This document shows positions 25,904-34,818 of a DNA stretch of 64,000 nucleotides, in pieces. Where the stretch lies: assembly GCF_002934455.1 (NCBI RefSeq), contig NZ_PTIR01000010.1, positions 157,684 through 221,683 on the forward strand. Direction: 5' to 3'. Origin of the DNA: Trinickia symbiotica (GTDB lineage Bacteria > Pseudomonadota > Gammaproteobacteria > Burkholderiales > Burkholderiaceae). Within the stretch, counting starts at the first letter, position 1. Each line of letters opens with the position of its first letter. The notes below the pieces were generated by a model. The model made no database searches. It worked only from the letters and a program-made list of their open reading frames with translations, and was not told the DNA's origin. The position numbers and the translations under genes were made by a program.

Positions 25904-27882
25904 GCGATTTCACGACAGACCGCAGCAGCGCTACAGGATTATTCGAGGCTGGCATCGCCCATCATCGCGCCGGCCGCCTCGATGAGGCGCGTGGATTTTA
26001 CGAACGCACGCTTGCGGCGATTCCCCGGCATGGCGACGCGCTGCACCTGCTCGGCGTGATCGCGATCCAGCGGCAGCAGTACGCGCAAGCGTTCGATCTC
26101 ATCTGCCGTGCCATCGAAATCAGCGAGCAGGCGATCTACTTCGACAATCTCGGCTCCGCCCTCTTCGGCTGGGGCAAGCTCACGGCGGCCGCGGAAAGTC
26201 ATCAGCAGGCGATCGCGCTCGACCCGCAGAGCTTTCGCGCGCACAACAATCTGGGGAACGTGCTTCACCGGATGCGGCTGCCGGCAGCCGCCGCGGCGAG
26301 CTTTCGGGCGGCGATTGTCCTCAACGCCGATTTCGCCGAGGCGCACAGCAATCTCGGCAATGTACTGCGCGAACTGGCCGAGCCGGAGATGGCCGCCGAG
26401 CATTGCCGCAAGGCGATAGCGCTGAACCCCGAGTTTGGCGAGGCGCACAACAATCTCGGCAATGCACTCAGGACGCGAGGTAAGCTCGTCGAGGCCGCCG
26501 AGTGCTACCGTCGGGCGCAACGCCTGATGCCCCAGGAGGCACAGGTTCCGCTCAATCTTGGCATCGTCAACCGCGAGATGGGAAAGCCTGACGAGGGCAT
26601 CGCCTATTTCAGGCAGGCTCTTGCGTTGCGCCCATCGTGGGCCGAAGCGTGGAGCAACCTGCTTTTTTCGCTGAGCTTCGCGGAGAAGGTGACACCCGAT
26701 GCCTATCTGCGAGAGGCGCTGACATTCGGCCGCATCGCATGCGAAGCAGTTCGGCCGTACACAGCATGGTCCATCGATGCGACACCTGGTGCACCGTTGC
26801 GCGTCGGCTTCGTCTCGGGGGATTTGCGCTCGCATCCGGTTGGTTATTTCCTCGAAGGCGTGCTCGCGCATGTGGATCCCGCGCGCGTGCGGCTTTACGC
26901 TTATTCGACTCGACCCATCGAGGATGCACTGACTGCGCGAATCAAGCCGCGTTTTGCCGTCTGGCGTACGCTGGTCGGGCTCAACGATGAGCAGGCGGCG
27001 CGCGCGATCCATGACGACGGCATTCAGGTGCTCCTCGATCTATCTGGACACACCGACAGCAATCGGCTTCCCGTCTTCGCATGGAAGCCTGCCCCGGTGC
27101 AGGCGAGCTGGATCGGCTATTTCGCGTCGACGGGCCTGGCGGCGATCGACTACGTCGTCGGCGACGAATGGGTGTTGCCGCCCGACGAGGCGGGCCATTT
27201 CGTCGAGCGTCCATGGCGTCTTCCGCACGGCTACCTCTGCTTTACGCCGCCCGAGCCGCCTGTCGAGATCGACGCATCGCGCCGCGAAGCGGAGGCGCCG
27301 CCGACGTTCGGTTATCTGGGCGATTTTTCGAAAGTCAATGATCGTGTCGCGGCCGTTTGGGCGAAGATTCTTCGCCGTGTTCCCGGCTCGAAGCTCTTCC
27401 TCAAGGCATTTCAATTCGGCAATGACGCCGAGCGCGAGGCGGCGCGCGCGCGCTTTGGCGCGCTCGGGATCGACTCGGAACGATTGGTCCTGGAGGGGCC
27501 TTCGCCGCGTGCCGAGTATCTGGCCGCCTACAATCGCGTCGACCTCGTGCTGAGTCCGTTTCCCTATCCGGGCGGCACCACGACTGCCGAGGGCTTATGG
27601 ATGGGCGTGCCCGTGCTGTGCAAGCGCGGCGACCGATTCCTGGGCCACCTGTGCGAGAGCGTCGTTAGAAGCGTGGGGCTCGACGATTGGATTGCCGCTG
27701 ACGAGGACGATTACGTCGCGAAGGCAACTGGGTTCGTGCACGACCGGCGAGCACTCGCCGCACTGACCGCCACGCTTAGAGCGCGCGTGCTCGCGTCTTC
27801 CCTTACCGACGCTCCTCGCTTTGCCCGCACGCTAGAGGACGCCTTCGCGGCAATGTGGCGGACTTACGAATCCGCTGCCTAG
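25900..27882 (+). CDS. TPR / GT41 glycosyltransferase, copy 3
   Basis: A 660-residue protein with about six TPRs (15-240; ALHLLGVIAIQRQQYAQAFD, AHNNLGNVLHRMRL, AHSNLGNVLRELAE, AHNNLGNALRTRGK). A GT41 catalytic domain from about 285 to 650 includes RVGFVSGDLRSHPVGYFLEG, QVLLDLSGHTDSNRLPVFAW, PAPVQASWIGYFASTG and FPYPGGTTTAEGLWMGVPVL. Its segment FGYLGDFSKVNDRV diverges from the FGCFN motif of the other two, which may alter acceptor or donor handling. It is the last gene of the glycosyltransferase unit and stops four bases before the convergent fliT gene. Confidence 0.88.
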   Translation: MSDFTTDRSSATGLFEAGIAHHRAGRLDEARGFYERTLAAIPRHGDALHLLGVIAIQRQQYAQAFDLICRAIEISEQAIYFDNLGSALFGWGKLTAAAESHQQAIALDPQSFRAHNNLGNVLHRMRLPAAAAASFRAAIVLNADFAEAHSNLGNVLRELAEPEMAAEHCRKAIALNPEFGEAHNNLGNALRTRGKLVEAAECYRRAQRLMPQEAQVPLNLGIVNREMGKPDEGIAYFRQALALRPSWAEAWSNLLFSLSFAEKVTPDAYLREALTFGRIACEAVRPYTAWSIDATPGAPLRVGFVSGDLRSHPVGYFLEGVLAHVDPARVRLYAYSTRPIEDALTARIKPRFAVWRTLVGLNDEQAARAIHDDGIQVLLDLSGHTDSNRLPVFAWKPAPVQASWIGYFASTGLAAIDYVVGDEWVLPPDEAGHFVERPWRLPHGYLCFTPPEPPVEIDASRREAEAPPTFGYLGDFSKVNDRVAAVWAKILRRVPGSKLFLKAFQFGNDAEREAARARFGALGIDSERLVLEGPSPRAEYLAAYNRVDLVLSPFPYPGGTTTAEGLWMGVPVLCKRGDRFLGHLCESVVRSVGLDDWIAADEDDYVAKATGFVHDRRALAALTATLRARVLASSLTDAPRFARTLEDAFAAMWRTYESAA

Positions 27883-27886
27883 GGTA

Positions 27887-28186
27887 CTAGCGTAGCCGCT
27901 GTGTCTTCCGATAGAGGCGGGCCGCTTCGATGCCGCGCCGCGCTTCGGAAAAGCGCGACGAGCACATGTCGCGTGCTTCGCGCGCCTTCTCGATGATGAC
28001 GGCGTTCATCGCTTGAATTTCTCGGATCATGGCGAGGTTCTCTTCGCTCTGACCGGCGGCAAGCGACATCAGGAGCGGAGCGCGCTCCTTGGAAACGTCG
28101 GCCGCGATCTGCCAGTCGCCCGCCTCGAGGGCGGCAACGATGGTCCGGCTGAGTTCGTGCGCGCGAGCAAGCACTTCCTGAGACAT
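27887..28186 (-). CDS. fliT: Flagellar export chaperone FliT (FliD chaperone)
   Basis: A 99-residue, entirely helical small protein (LARAHELSRTIVAALEAGDW at the start, ARRGIEAARLYRKTQRLR at the end) encoded 18 bases downstream of fliD. Position, size and composition fit FliT, which binds the filament-cap protein FliD and delivers it to FlhA; in enterobacteria it also restrains FlhDC. Sequence conservation in this family is low, so the call leans on gene order. A ribosome-binding site GGACCG lies just before the ATG at 28186. The fliT and copy 3 GT41 genes converge with only four bases between their stops. Confidence 0.75.
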   Translation of the reverse strand: MSQEVLARAHELSRTIVAALEAGDWQIAADVSKERAPLLMSLAAGQSEENLAMIREIQAMNAVIIEKAREARDMCSSRFSEARRGIEAARLYRKTQRLR

Positions 28187-28204
28187 TTCGTTCGGTCCTT
28201 CGTG

Positions 28205-29674
28205 TTACTTGCTGTTGAGCGAGCCCGAGAGGCCGCCGCCGCCGAACAGCCGGTTCAGGTAGCTCGTTTCGTTCGTCGTCTGCGCCATGAGCGTATTCAA
28301 CTGCGTGAACTGAGCCTGATACTGCGCGGTCAGCGTCTGCTCCCAGGCCGTGAGTGACGTTTGCGCCTGCGATTGCGCCGCGAGATCGGCATTGAGCGAC
28401 GACTCGCGTTGCGTGATCTGGCCCGTCGCCGAATCGGTGTACGAACTGATGAAGGCGTTCAACTGCTCGCCGAAGCCGTTCGTGCCGTTGAAGATCGCTG
28501 AGACCGTGGAAGGCGACGTCGCGAGCGTCGAATTAAGCTTCGACGTATCGAGCGAGAGCGTGCCGTCGTGATTGAGGTTGATGCCGATCTGAGCAAGATC
28601 GTAAGTCGTGCCGCCCACCGTGATGCCGCTGCTCATGATCGATGCGATGCCGTTCACAGCGGAGTTCAGCATAGCGTCGCCGAGCAGCGGCCCGGCTTGC
28701 GAGCCCTGTGCCGCGCTTGCGTTGAACGAGGAGAGCGACGTCTCGGTCGAAATCCACTGGTTGTACGCCGTCACGAAGCTTTGAATCTGATTGGAGATCG
28801 CCGTCGTGTTCTGGGCGATGCTCAGTGTCTGCGTCGTGCCGACGGATGCGCTCGTGAGCGCGAGGTTGACGCCCGTCAGCGCGTTCGTGATCGTGTTGCT
28901 CGCGCTATCGATGGAGGTGCCGCTGACCGTCAGCTTCGCGTCTTGCGCCGCGGTGACTTGCGTGAAGTTGGCCGTCGCCATGCCCGAATCGACGCCGGCG
29001 CCGCCCGATACGGTGACGGTGTTCGCGGCGCCCGTTTGCGTCGACGTGAGCACGAGGTGCTGGCCGTCCGTACCGGTGACGACGGCAGCCGTCACGCCCG
29101 GGTTGGTCGACGAATTGTTGATCGCATTGGCCACGCCCTGCAGCGTGTTGTTCGTCGAGTCGAGCGTGATCGACATCGAGCCGCTGCCCACGCCGATCGT
29201 CAGTGTGCCCGTTCCGAGCGTGGCACCGCTCGCATAAGCCTTCGAGGAAATTTGGTTGGCTGTTGCGATCTGCGTGACGTTGATCGAGTAGGTGCCCGCC
29301 GCCGCGCCCGTCGTCGTCGACGCCGTGATGCCGCTTCCGCTCATCGTCGCGCTGAGCGATTGGAAGATCGTGCCATCGACGAGACTACCGGCCTGGCCGG
29401 CCGTCGACGTTTGACCGGACAGCGCGCTCAGCACGGACGACAGCGCTGACTGCATGCTGCCGAGCGCCGAGAGCATCGTGTTGTCGCTCGAAATGGCGTT
29501 CGTGATCGTCTGTTGCTGCCCGGCGGTCTTTGCGGTAACGAGCGAGGAGACCAGCGAGCTTACGTCGAGTGTCGAGTTCGTCAGGCCGGACAGAATAGAT
29601 TGCGCCGCTTGCTGGAGCAGAGAGCTCTCGCTGCTTGCAGTGCCATTGACGCCCGTCGTCGTGATAGTGCTCAT
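28205..29674 (-). CDS. fliD: Flagellar filament cap protein FliD
   Basis: A 489-residue Ser/Thr/Ala-rich exported protein. The N-terminal FliD domain is at about 25-120 (ILSGLTNSTLDVSSLVSSLV). The central D2/D3-like region contains the FliD hook motif TYSINVTQIATANQISSK, and the C-terminal FliD domain extends to about 475 (AQIGINLNHDGTLSLDTSKL, QTSLTAWEQTLTAQYQAQFTQLNTLM). It caps the growing filament and folds flagellin subunits. No signal peptide is present, as expected for a type III export substrate. The start ATG at 29674 has GGAGAG seven bases upstream. It lies in the order fliC-fliD-fliT on the minus strand. Confidence 0.95.
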   Translation of the reverse strand: MSTITTTGVNGTASSESSLLQQAAQSILSGLTNSTLDVSSLVSSLVTAKTAGQQQTITNAISSDNTMLSALGSMQSALSSVLSALSGQTSTAGQAGSLVDGTIFQSLSATMSGSGITASTTTGAAAGTYSINVTQIATANQISSKAYASGATLGTGTLTIGVGSGSMSITLDSTNNTLQGVANAINNSSTNPGVTAAVVTGTDGQHLVLTSTQTGAANTVTVSGGAGVDSGMATANFTQVTAAQDAKLTVSGTSIDSASNTITNALTGVNLALTSASVGTTQTLSIAQNTTAISNQIQSFVTAYNQWISTETSLSSFNASAAQGSQAGPLLGDAMLNSAVNGIASIMSSGITVGGTTYDLAQIGINLNHDGTLSLDTSKLNSTLATSPSTVSAIFNGTNGFGEQLNAFISSYTDSATGQITQRESSLNADLAAQSQAQTSLTAWEQTLTAQYQAQFTQLNTLMAQTTNETSYLNRLFGGGGLSGSLNSK

Positions 29675-29787
29675 GTCATGCTCTCCACACGCTGCCGTTG
29701 TCTCTAGGGTTGAGTCAGTCGTTCCTTTGAGTCAGCGGTTCCTCAATGCACAACGGGAGGCATGCCTCCCGGTGATCCGCCGACGGT

Positions 29788-29853
29788 GGTGCGACAGGAG
29801 TTCGATCGCCGATGGCGCCTGTCGCACCGTGACGAACCGAAGCGGTCCGTCAC
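29788..29853 (-). terminator. Paired hairpins downstream of fliC
   Basis: Reading the minus strand after the fliC stop, a hairpin (29829-29853, stem GTGACG/CGTCAC with an inner ACCG/CGGT pair) is followed by a perfect 11-bp inverted repeat (arms 29788-29798 and 29818-29828, GGTGCGACAGG, 19-base loop). Neither has a T-run. They could end most fliC transcripts or protect the 3' end while letting some read through into fliD. Confidence 0.55.
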
Positions 29854-29867
29854 GCGAAGTGCGTAGC

Positions 29868-30698
29868 TTACTGCAGGAGCTTCAGCACTTGTTGCGGCAG
29901 CGAGTTGGCCTGTGCGAGCACCGAAATACCGGCTTGTTGCAGCACCTGCGCCTTCGACAGGTTCGCCGTTTCTTGCGCGAAGTCGGCGCCGACGATCTGC
30001 GATTCCGAAGCCGTCAGGTTCGTCGATTCCGTTTGCGTGTTCGTGATCGCGGCCTGGAACGTGTTCTGCGTTGCACCGAGCGTCGCCTGGAACGTCGAGA
30101 TTTGCGTCAGCGCGGCATCGATCGCGGTGATGGCGTTTTGCGCACCCGACGTCGTGCTGACGTCCACGGACGAGACGCCGAGGCCACCCGCGTTCCACGT
30201 GGTCGTGCCGAAGTTCGCCGTGATCGTCTGGTTTGCGCTCGCGCCGACCTGGAAGCTCACGCTGCCGCTCGAGCCGAGGCCGCCGCCGAGCAGCGTTTGA
30301 CCGTTGAACGACGTTTGCTGTTCGACGCGGTTGATTTCTCCGAGACGCGTGCCGACTTCCGTCTGCAGGTCAGCTTGCGCTGCCGTGCCGAGCGAGCCGT
30401 CGCCCGATTCGACCGCCAGCTGGCGGATACGCTGCAGGTTCGAGACGATCGACGAGAGGGCGCCGTTCGCCGTTTGAACCATCGAGATACCGTTGTTGGC
30501 GTTCATCACGCCTTGGTTCAGCGCGTTGATCGACGCGGTTTGCTGCGTGGCGATCGCGAGACCGGCGGCGTCGTCGGCAGCCGTGTTGATGCGGTTGCCC
30601 GACGACAGACGGTTGATGGCTTGCGACAGGGCGCTTTGCGTGCCCGACAGGTTCGTCTGCGTCTGCAGCGACAGGATATTAGTGTTGATGTTGAGCAT
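29868..30698 (-). CDS. fliC: Flagellin FliC
   Basis: A 276-residue flagellin. The conserved N-terminal D0/D1 helices (MLNINTNILSLQTQTNLSG, NRLSSGNRINTAADDAAGLA, residues 1-140) and C-terminal D1/D0 helices (about 185-276, ending AQANSLPQQVLKLLQ) flank a short Gly/Ser/Thr-rich D2/D3 region at about 140-185. This is short for a flagellin, so most of the exposed part is small and rich in hydroxyl residues that could carry O-glycans. The start at 30698 follows GAGGAAAG; the longer frame to 30761 is a basic leader. A sigma-28-like promoter lies 89-116 bases upstream. It is the likely acceptor of the GT2/GT41 enzymes encoded next to fliT. Confidence 0.96.
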   Translation of the reverse strand: MLNINTNILSLQTQTNLSGTQSALSQAINRLSSGNRINTAADDAAGLAIATQQTASINALNQGVMNANNGISMVQTANGALSSIVSNLQRIRQLAVESGDGSLGTAAQADLQTEVGTRLGEINRVEQQTSFNGQTLLGGGLGSSGSVSFQVGASANQTITANFGTTTWNAGGLGVSSVDVSTTSGAQNAITAIDAALTQISTFQATLGATQNTFQAAITNTQTESTNLTASESQIVGADFAQETANLSKAQVLQQAGISVLAQANSLPQQVLKLLQ

Positions 30699-30786
30699 TT
30701 CTTTCCTCGTGTGAAAACGTCCAGAAAACAAGGCCGTACGGGTTCGGCGTCGCGCTTCCACGATTGGCGCTGCCCGCCTGTCCTGG

Positions 30787-30814
30787 TTGTCGGCGAGGGC
30801 GGGAAGAAACTTTA
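30787..30814 (-). promoter_or_regulatory. Sigma-28 (FliA) type promoter of fliC
   Basis: On the minus strand a perfect TAAAGTTT is followed by 12 bases and GCCGACAA (consensus TAAAGTTT-N11-GCCGATAA). The spacing is one base longer than the consensus, but both hexamer-like boxes match very well. The predicted transcript has a leader of about 80 bases before the flagellin ATG. Confidence 0.65.
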
Positions 30815-31258
30815 GGGAAGGATTGACGAAATAGCCGACGAATGCATTTCGCGGCGATCGGACAGGCCGGCGCGACGGTGCGATGAGCGGTGCGCAGGCC
30901 CTCTTGCCGTCGGCCGATTACGGGCGGCTAACTTCAGCCTTGGGGGCGGGGAACCGTCGGTATGCGGCCTGGGGGGCATTCCATTGCATTCCATTGAATT
31001 CTTGTCATTCGTTGGTCATCGTTGCCGACATCTTCGGCGGAAACCACGGCGGGCTAGCAATCGCCCCCGAGTTCTGATACCATCCAACGTTTCGTCCGTG
31101 TCTCGACGCCGACCGAGCGGGTTTTCCCAAAGGTGCGGGGCATGGGGGCGCGGCCTGCAAGGAAGTCTCGTGAAACCTTGCAAGGGAACCGCCGCGCCGG
31201 CGGAAGCGGCGCGTGCGCGTCATGCCGCCCCACGCACTTGAACGTACCTGGAAAATAG
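30815..31258. other. Divergent intergenic region between fliC and rpsU
   Basis: These 444 bases hold no gene. A tandem repeat of GCATTCCATT lies at 30976-30995. A hairpin at 31156-31182 (arms TGCAAGG/CCTTGCA, 13-base loop) lies about 80-100 bases before rpsU and may be part of the rpsU leader. No convincing sigma-70 hexamer pair for rpsU was identified. Confidence 0.45.
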
Positions 31259-31471
31259 ATGACGACGATTTTGCTGAAGGAAAACGAGCCGTTCGAGGTG
31301 GCGATTCGCCGCTTTCGCCGCGCCATCGAAAAGAATGGACTGATCGCCGAGCTGCGCGAGCGCCAGACCTATGAAAAGCCGACGGCCGTGCGCAAGCGCA
31401 AGAAGGCCGCCGCGGTCAAGCGCCTGCACAAGCGCCTGCGCAGCCAGATGCTGCCGAAAAAGCTCCACTGA
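31259..31471 (+). CDS. rpsU: 30S ribosomal protein S21
   Basis: A 70-residue, strongly basic protein beginning [20 protein letters not shown] and ending [11 protein letters not shown], the full-length bacterial S21 pattern. S21 sits on the platform of the small subunit near the anti-Shine-Dalgarno sequence and helps mRNA recognition. It stands alone here, not in the rpsU-dnaG-rpoD operon, which is usual for an extra or relocated rpsU copy in Burkholderia. A terminator follows at 31525. Confidence 0.97.
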   Translation: MTTILLKENEPFEVAIRRFRRAIEKNGLIAELRERQTYEKPTAVRKRKKAAAVKRLHKRLRSQMLPKKLH

Positions 31472-31524
31472 GCGAGCGTTGCCGCATGTCGGGCATGGCT
31501 CGCATGCGGAGGCTTCAGACAGAT

Positions 31525-31566
31525 GGCGGTGCGCTCCGGAACGGAGCCGCGCCGCCGTTTTGTTTT
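31525..31566 (+). terminator. Intrinsic terminator after rpsU
   Basis: The stem formed by GGCGG...GCTCC and GGAGC...CCGCC closes around a five-base loop and is followed directly by GTTTTGTTTT. It lies 54 bases after the rpsU stop. The remaining 194 bases to the convergent tag gene hold nothing recognisable. Confidence 0.75.
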
Positions 31567-31760
31567 GCACGAACGATTTCGTGAGGGCAACGGCGTGTGC
31601 GCAAGTTGCCGGCACGAGCCGCGGTTCTGGCGGCTTCAGGTGCCGTAGAACCTAGCGCTTAGCGTTGCGCCCCTCGGCATCCGGGTCACGGATCTGCTGA
31701 CCTTTTGGTTTGGGGTTCTTCAGGCTTTGCGGATGTCGGCGTTGGTTATGCCTGCTTGTG

Positions 31761-32363
31761 TCAGGCCGACTTCTTTCTGCTGGGCTTCGCTTTGGCCAGC
31801 TTGGCGCACCGTGCTCGCCAGGCGCAACTCGTCTGGTGATCGTTGACCATGCCGACGGCCTGCATGAACGCATAGCAGATCGTTGAGCCGACGAACTTGC
31901 AGCCGTATCCCTTGAGTGCCTTGCTCAGTTCGTCCGATATGGGCGTCGAGGCGGGCGCGTGCTCCTTGTACAGCGCCCAGTCGTTCTGAATCGGCTCGCC
32001 GTCGACGAAAGACCAAACGAAGTTCGCGAGCGAGCCATGCTCGGCTTTAATGCGCAATACAGCGCGCGCGTTGGCGACGGCGGCCTCGAGCTTGGCACGA
32101 TTGCGCACGATGCTGGCATCGCCCATCAGCCTCTCGATATCGGCTTCCGTATAGCGCGCGACAGCTTCGACGTCGAAATCGGCGAAGGCGCGGCGATACC
32201 CTTCGCGCTTGCCGAGGATCGTCGACCATGAGAGCCCCGCTTGCGCGCCTTCGAGCACGAGCATTTCGAAAAGATGCCGGTCGTCGCGAGACGGGACGCC
32301 CCATTCGCTGTCATGGTATTGCTCGTCGGCCGGTGTTCTTACCCAATTGCAGCGCTCGTTCAT
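31761..32363 (-). CDS. tag: DNA-3-methyladenine glycosylase I
   Basis: A 200-residue base-excision repair enzyme that removes 3-methyladenine from alkylated DNA. The start MNERCNWVRTPADEQYHDSEWG is diagnostic. C5 and H17, together with the His and Cys of NDHQTSCAW near the C-terminus, form the zinc snap, and E38 in LEGAQAGLSWSTIL is the conserved base-binding acidic residue. Length matches the family (about 190). The ATG at 32363 is preceded by GAGGAGCC. A basic tail (KLAKAKPSRKKSA) is extra and probably binds DNA nonspecifically. It is a single gene. Confidence 0.96.
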   Translation of the reverse strand: MNERCNWVRTPADEQYHDSEWGVPSRDDRHLFEMLVLEGAQAGLSWSTILGKREGYRRAFADFDVEAVARYTEADIERLMGDASIVRNRAKLEAAVANARAVLRIKAEHGSLANFVWSFVDGEPIQNDWALYKEHAPASTPISDELSKALKGYGCKFVGSTICYAFMQAVGMVNDHQTSCAWRARCAKLAKAKPSRKKSA

Positions 32364-32699
32364 TCGGAGGCTCCTCGTTTCGCGTTGGCGTCGGCGCGAT
32401 TCGGATCGGTTTCGCCGTACGTGGGCAAGAAGAATAACGGATCGGCGACGCGCGGTAATTTGGCCGAATGGGAGATTGGCGGCGAACCGCGAAGCAGATA
32501 CGCTTGCTCATCGGCGCGGTCCGGCGAAGCGCGATCGAAAGCCGCGCAGCCTGCCGCGATCGGTCTTGGGCAACGTCCAGCCAGGCTTTGCATACCCACT
32601 GCTCGGAACCGGCCTTCAGGCCGCAGTTTCGGCTCCCAGCCTTGAAGGGCGGAGTTTTAAGCCGAGGCTCCTTTTACGATAAAGCGATATCCAGCACTT
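32364..32699. other. Intergenic region between tag and the sugar kinase
   Basis: This is 336 bases between divergent genes. Open frames here are Arg/Ser-rich shadows. The promoters of both genes must lie within it, but no clear boxes, repeats or hairpins were picked out. Confidence 0.4.
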
Positions 32700-33614
32700 A
32701 TGAGTATCGAAGAAAGCGCGCAAGCAGCGCAGTTCCTCGTCGGTGTAGATGGCGGCGGCAGCGGCACACGTGTCGTACTGGCGGACGCGACGAGCGGCAA
32801 TGAACTCGCGCAAGCCACGGGCGGCGCGTCGGCGCTCGCGCTAGGCGCCGAACGTGCGTGGGCAGCAATCGGCACGGCTGTCGCGCAGGCCTTCGAGCGC
32901 GCGGCGCTGGAACTCGAATGGTCGCGCTGCGCGCTCGGCTGCGGGCTCGCGGGCGTCAACAATCGCGACTGGCTCGCCGCATTCAAGGCGCAAGCGCCGC
33001 GACTCGCCATGCTCGCCGTGGAGAGCGATGCCTACACGACCTTGCTTGGCGCGCACGGCGGATCGGCGGGCGTCATCGTCGCGCTCGGCACGGGCAGCAT
33101 CGCGGCCGTGCTCGCGGAAGACGGCAGTTGCCGAATCGCCGGCGGCTATGGCTTCCCGTCCGGGGACGAGGCAAGCGGCGCATGGCTCGGCTTGCGCGCG
33201 ATCGTGCATGCGCAGCAAGCGCTGGACGGCCGCGCGCCGGCGGACGAGTTTTCTGATGCGCTGCTCGCGCAAACGGGCGCGCATGACCGCGACAGTCTCG
33301 TCGTCTGGCTGTGCGCCGCGAATCAAGCGGCCTACGCGAGCCTCGCGCCGATCGTGCTCGCACATCGAACGCATCCGGTTGCGATGCGGCTGCTCGCCGA
33401 AGCCGGACGCGACATCGCTCGGCTCATCGACGCGCTGGATCCCGCCGCACGCCTGCCTGTGGCGCTTTGCGGCGGCCTCGGTGAGCCGCTGCGCGCGCAC
33501 ATTCCGCATTCTCATAGCAACCGGCTCGTAGCGCCGCGCGCCGATTCCGCGCATGGGGCCCTCGAACTCGCGCGGCGCGCGGCCGGCGAGCGGCCGCCGC
33601 GCCAGGCGCACTAG
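32700..33614 (+). CDS. BadF/BadG/BcrA/BcrD ATPase family sugar kinase (glucosamine/GlcNAc kinase-like)
   Basis: A 304-residue actin-fold (ASKHA) kinase. The phosphate-1 motif is VGVDGGGSGTRVVLAD (residues 11-26), phosphate-2 is VIVALGTGSIAAVL, and the adenosine region is LPVALCGGLGEPL. Family members of this length phosphorylate N-acetylglucosamine or glucosamine, feeding amino-sugar use or cell-wall recycling. The substrate is assigned only by family. The HAD phosphatase gene starts 48 bases downstream on the same strand, so the two may be cotranscribed. The start codon lacks a strong ribosome-binding site, but a GTG or ATG further upstream is not better. Confidence 0.8.
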   Translation: MSIEESAQAAQFLVGVDGGGSGTRVVLADATSGNELAQATGGASALALGAERAWAAIGTAVAQAFERAALELEWSRCALGCGLAGVNNRDWLAAFKAQAPRLAMLAVESDAYTTLLGAHGGSAGVIVALGTGSIAAVLAEDGSCRIAGGYGFPSGDEASGAWLGLRAIVHAQQALDGRAPADEFSDALLAQTGAHDRDSLVVWLCAANQAAYASLAPIVLAHRTHPVAMRLLAEAGRDIARLIDALDPAARLPVALCGGLGEPLRAHIPHSHSNRLVAPRADSAHGALELARRAAGERPPRQAH

Positions 33615-33662
33615 CCACGTTAAAATGGCGGCCTCGCCGTTTCGGCCGTTTGTCCTGAAGCC

Positions 33663-34484
33663 ATGTATCAAGTCATCGCCACCGATCTCGATGGAACGCT
33701 GCTCAATAGCGAGCATCAGCTCGATCCTTTCACGGTGGCGACGGTGCGGCGGCTGGCCGAAGAAGGGATCCATTTCGTCATCGCGACTGGACGCCACTAC
33801 TGCGATGTCGCGGGCATTCGCGATGTGCTTGGTATCCGCCCGTATCTCGTCACATCGAACGGCGCGCGCGTGCACGCGCCCGACGACACGCTGATTCACG
33901 CGCTCGATTTGCCGGCCGCGACCGTGCGAAAGCTCGTGCGCCCCGAAATCGCGGGTGAGCATCGACGCGTCATCGTCAATCTTTTTGCCGACGACGCCTG
34001 GCTTATCGATCGCGATGCCCCGCATCTGCTTGCCTTCCATCGCGACTCCGGATTTCGCTATGAAATCGTCGATCCGCTCGAGCATGACGGCCACGATATC
34101 GCCAAAGTGCTTTATATCGGCGAGCCCGACGATCTTGCGCAAGTGGCGGCGAATCTAGCGCGCGAATTCGGCGAGACGCTTTACGTGACTTATTCGCTGC
34201 CCGACTGTCTGGAAGTCATGAGCGCGAATGTTTCGAAAGGCCGGGCCCTGGAATTCGTATTGGCGCGCCTCGGCGCGGACAATGCGAACTGCGTCGCTTT
34301 CGGCGACAACATGAACGACATCGATCTGCTCGAGACGGCCGGCCACCCTTTCATGATGAACAACGCGAATCCGCAACTGATGGCACGGCTGCCGCAAGTG
34401 CCGCGCATCGGGAACAACTTCGAAGCCGGGGTCGCGCATCAGCTTCGCAAGCTCTTTTCGATCACCGACGAATTGACTTCCTGA
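33663..34484 (+). CDS. Cof-type HAD-IIB hydrolase (YidA-like sugar phosphatase)
   Basis: A 273-residue haloacid-dehalogenase phosphatase with a type IIB cap. Motif I is VIATDLDGTLLNS (residues 4-16, nucleophile Asp9), motif II is FVIATGRHY, the conserved lysine is in SKGRALEFVLARLG, and motif IV is VAFGDNMNDIDLLE. Such enzymes dephosphorylate sugar phosphates, nucleotides or FMN with broad specificity. It follows the amino-sugar kinase, and a combined role in sugar-phosphate homeostasis is plausible but unproven. Confidence 0.9.
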   Translation: MYQVIATDLDGTLLNSEHQLDPFTVATVRRLAEEGIHFVIATGRHYCDVAGIRDVLGIRPYLVTSNGARVHAPDDTLIHALDLPAATVRKLVRPEIAGEHRRVIVNLFADDAWLIDRDAPHLLAFHRDSGFRYEIVDPLEHDGHDIAKVLYIGEPDDLAQVAANLAREFGETLYVTYSLPDCLEVMSANVSKGRALEFVLARLGADNANCVAFGDNMNDIDLLETAGHPFMMNNANPQLMARLPQVPRIGNNFEAGVAHQLRKLFSITDELTS

Positions 34485-34818
34485 TAGCCGCGCCGGCCTC
34501 ATTGGGCGGCTCAGTCGACTATAAGCATGGCCCATGCGCCATGCGGCCAGGAGATTCGATGCATTCGACCTGCATCGGCTCCGAGTGATCCGGCATTACG
34601 CAATGACTGGCGGAACGCTCAAGCGAATTAGTGAATTCCCTGAATGCGTCACGAACTGAAATATTTCATTGCGTTAATGTGGCATTACCCACGGTAGGCG
34701 CGGGCTCGAGAATTATCATATGATTTCCTGGTAAACCCAGGTGAATTGAGCATTGCCAGCTTTGCGCGTTCCGACTAACCTCCGGGCACGCATTGTTCTT
34801 TTATCCAGGGAGACCACG
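34485..34818. other. AT-rich leader region of the H-NS-like gene
   Basis: This is 334 bases without a gene. The last 200 are clearly A+T-rich, with runs such as GAATTATCATATGATT near 34710-34725 and an inverted repeat CCTGG-TAAAC-CCAGG at 34727-34741. AT-rich upstream DNA is typical of autoregulated hns-type genes. I could not assign exact -35/-10 boxes. Confidence 0.45.
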
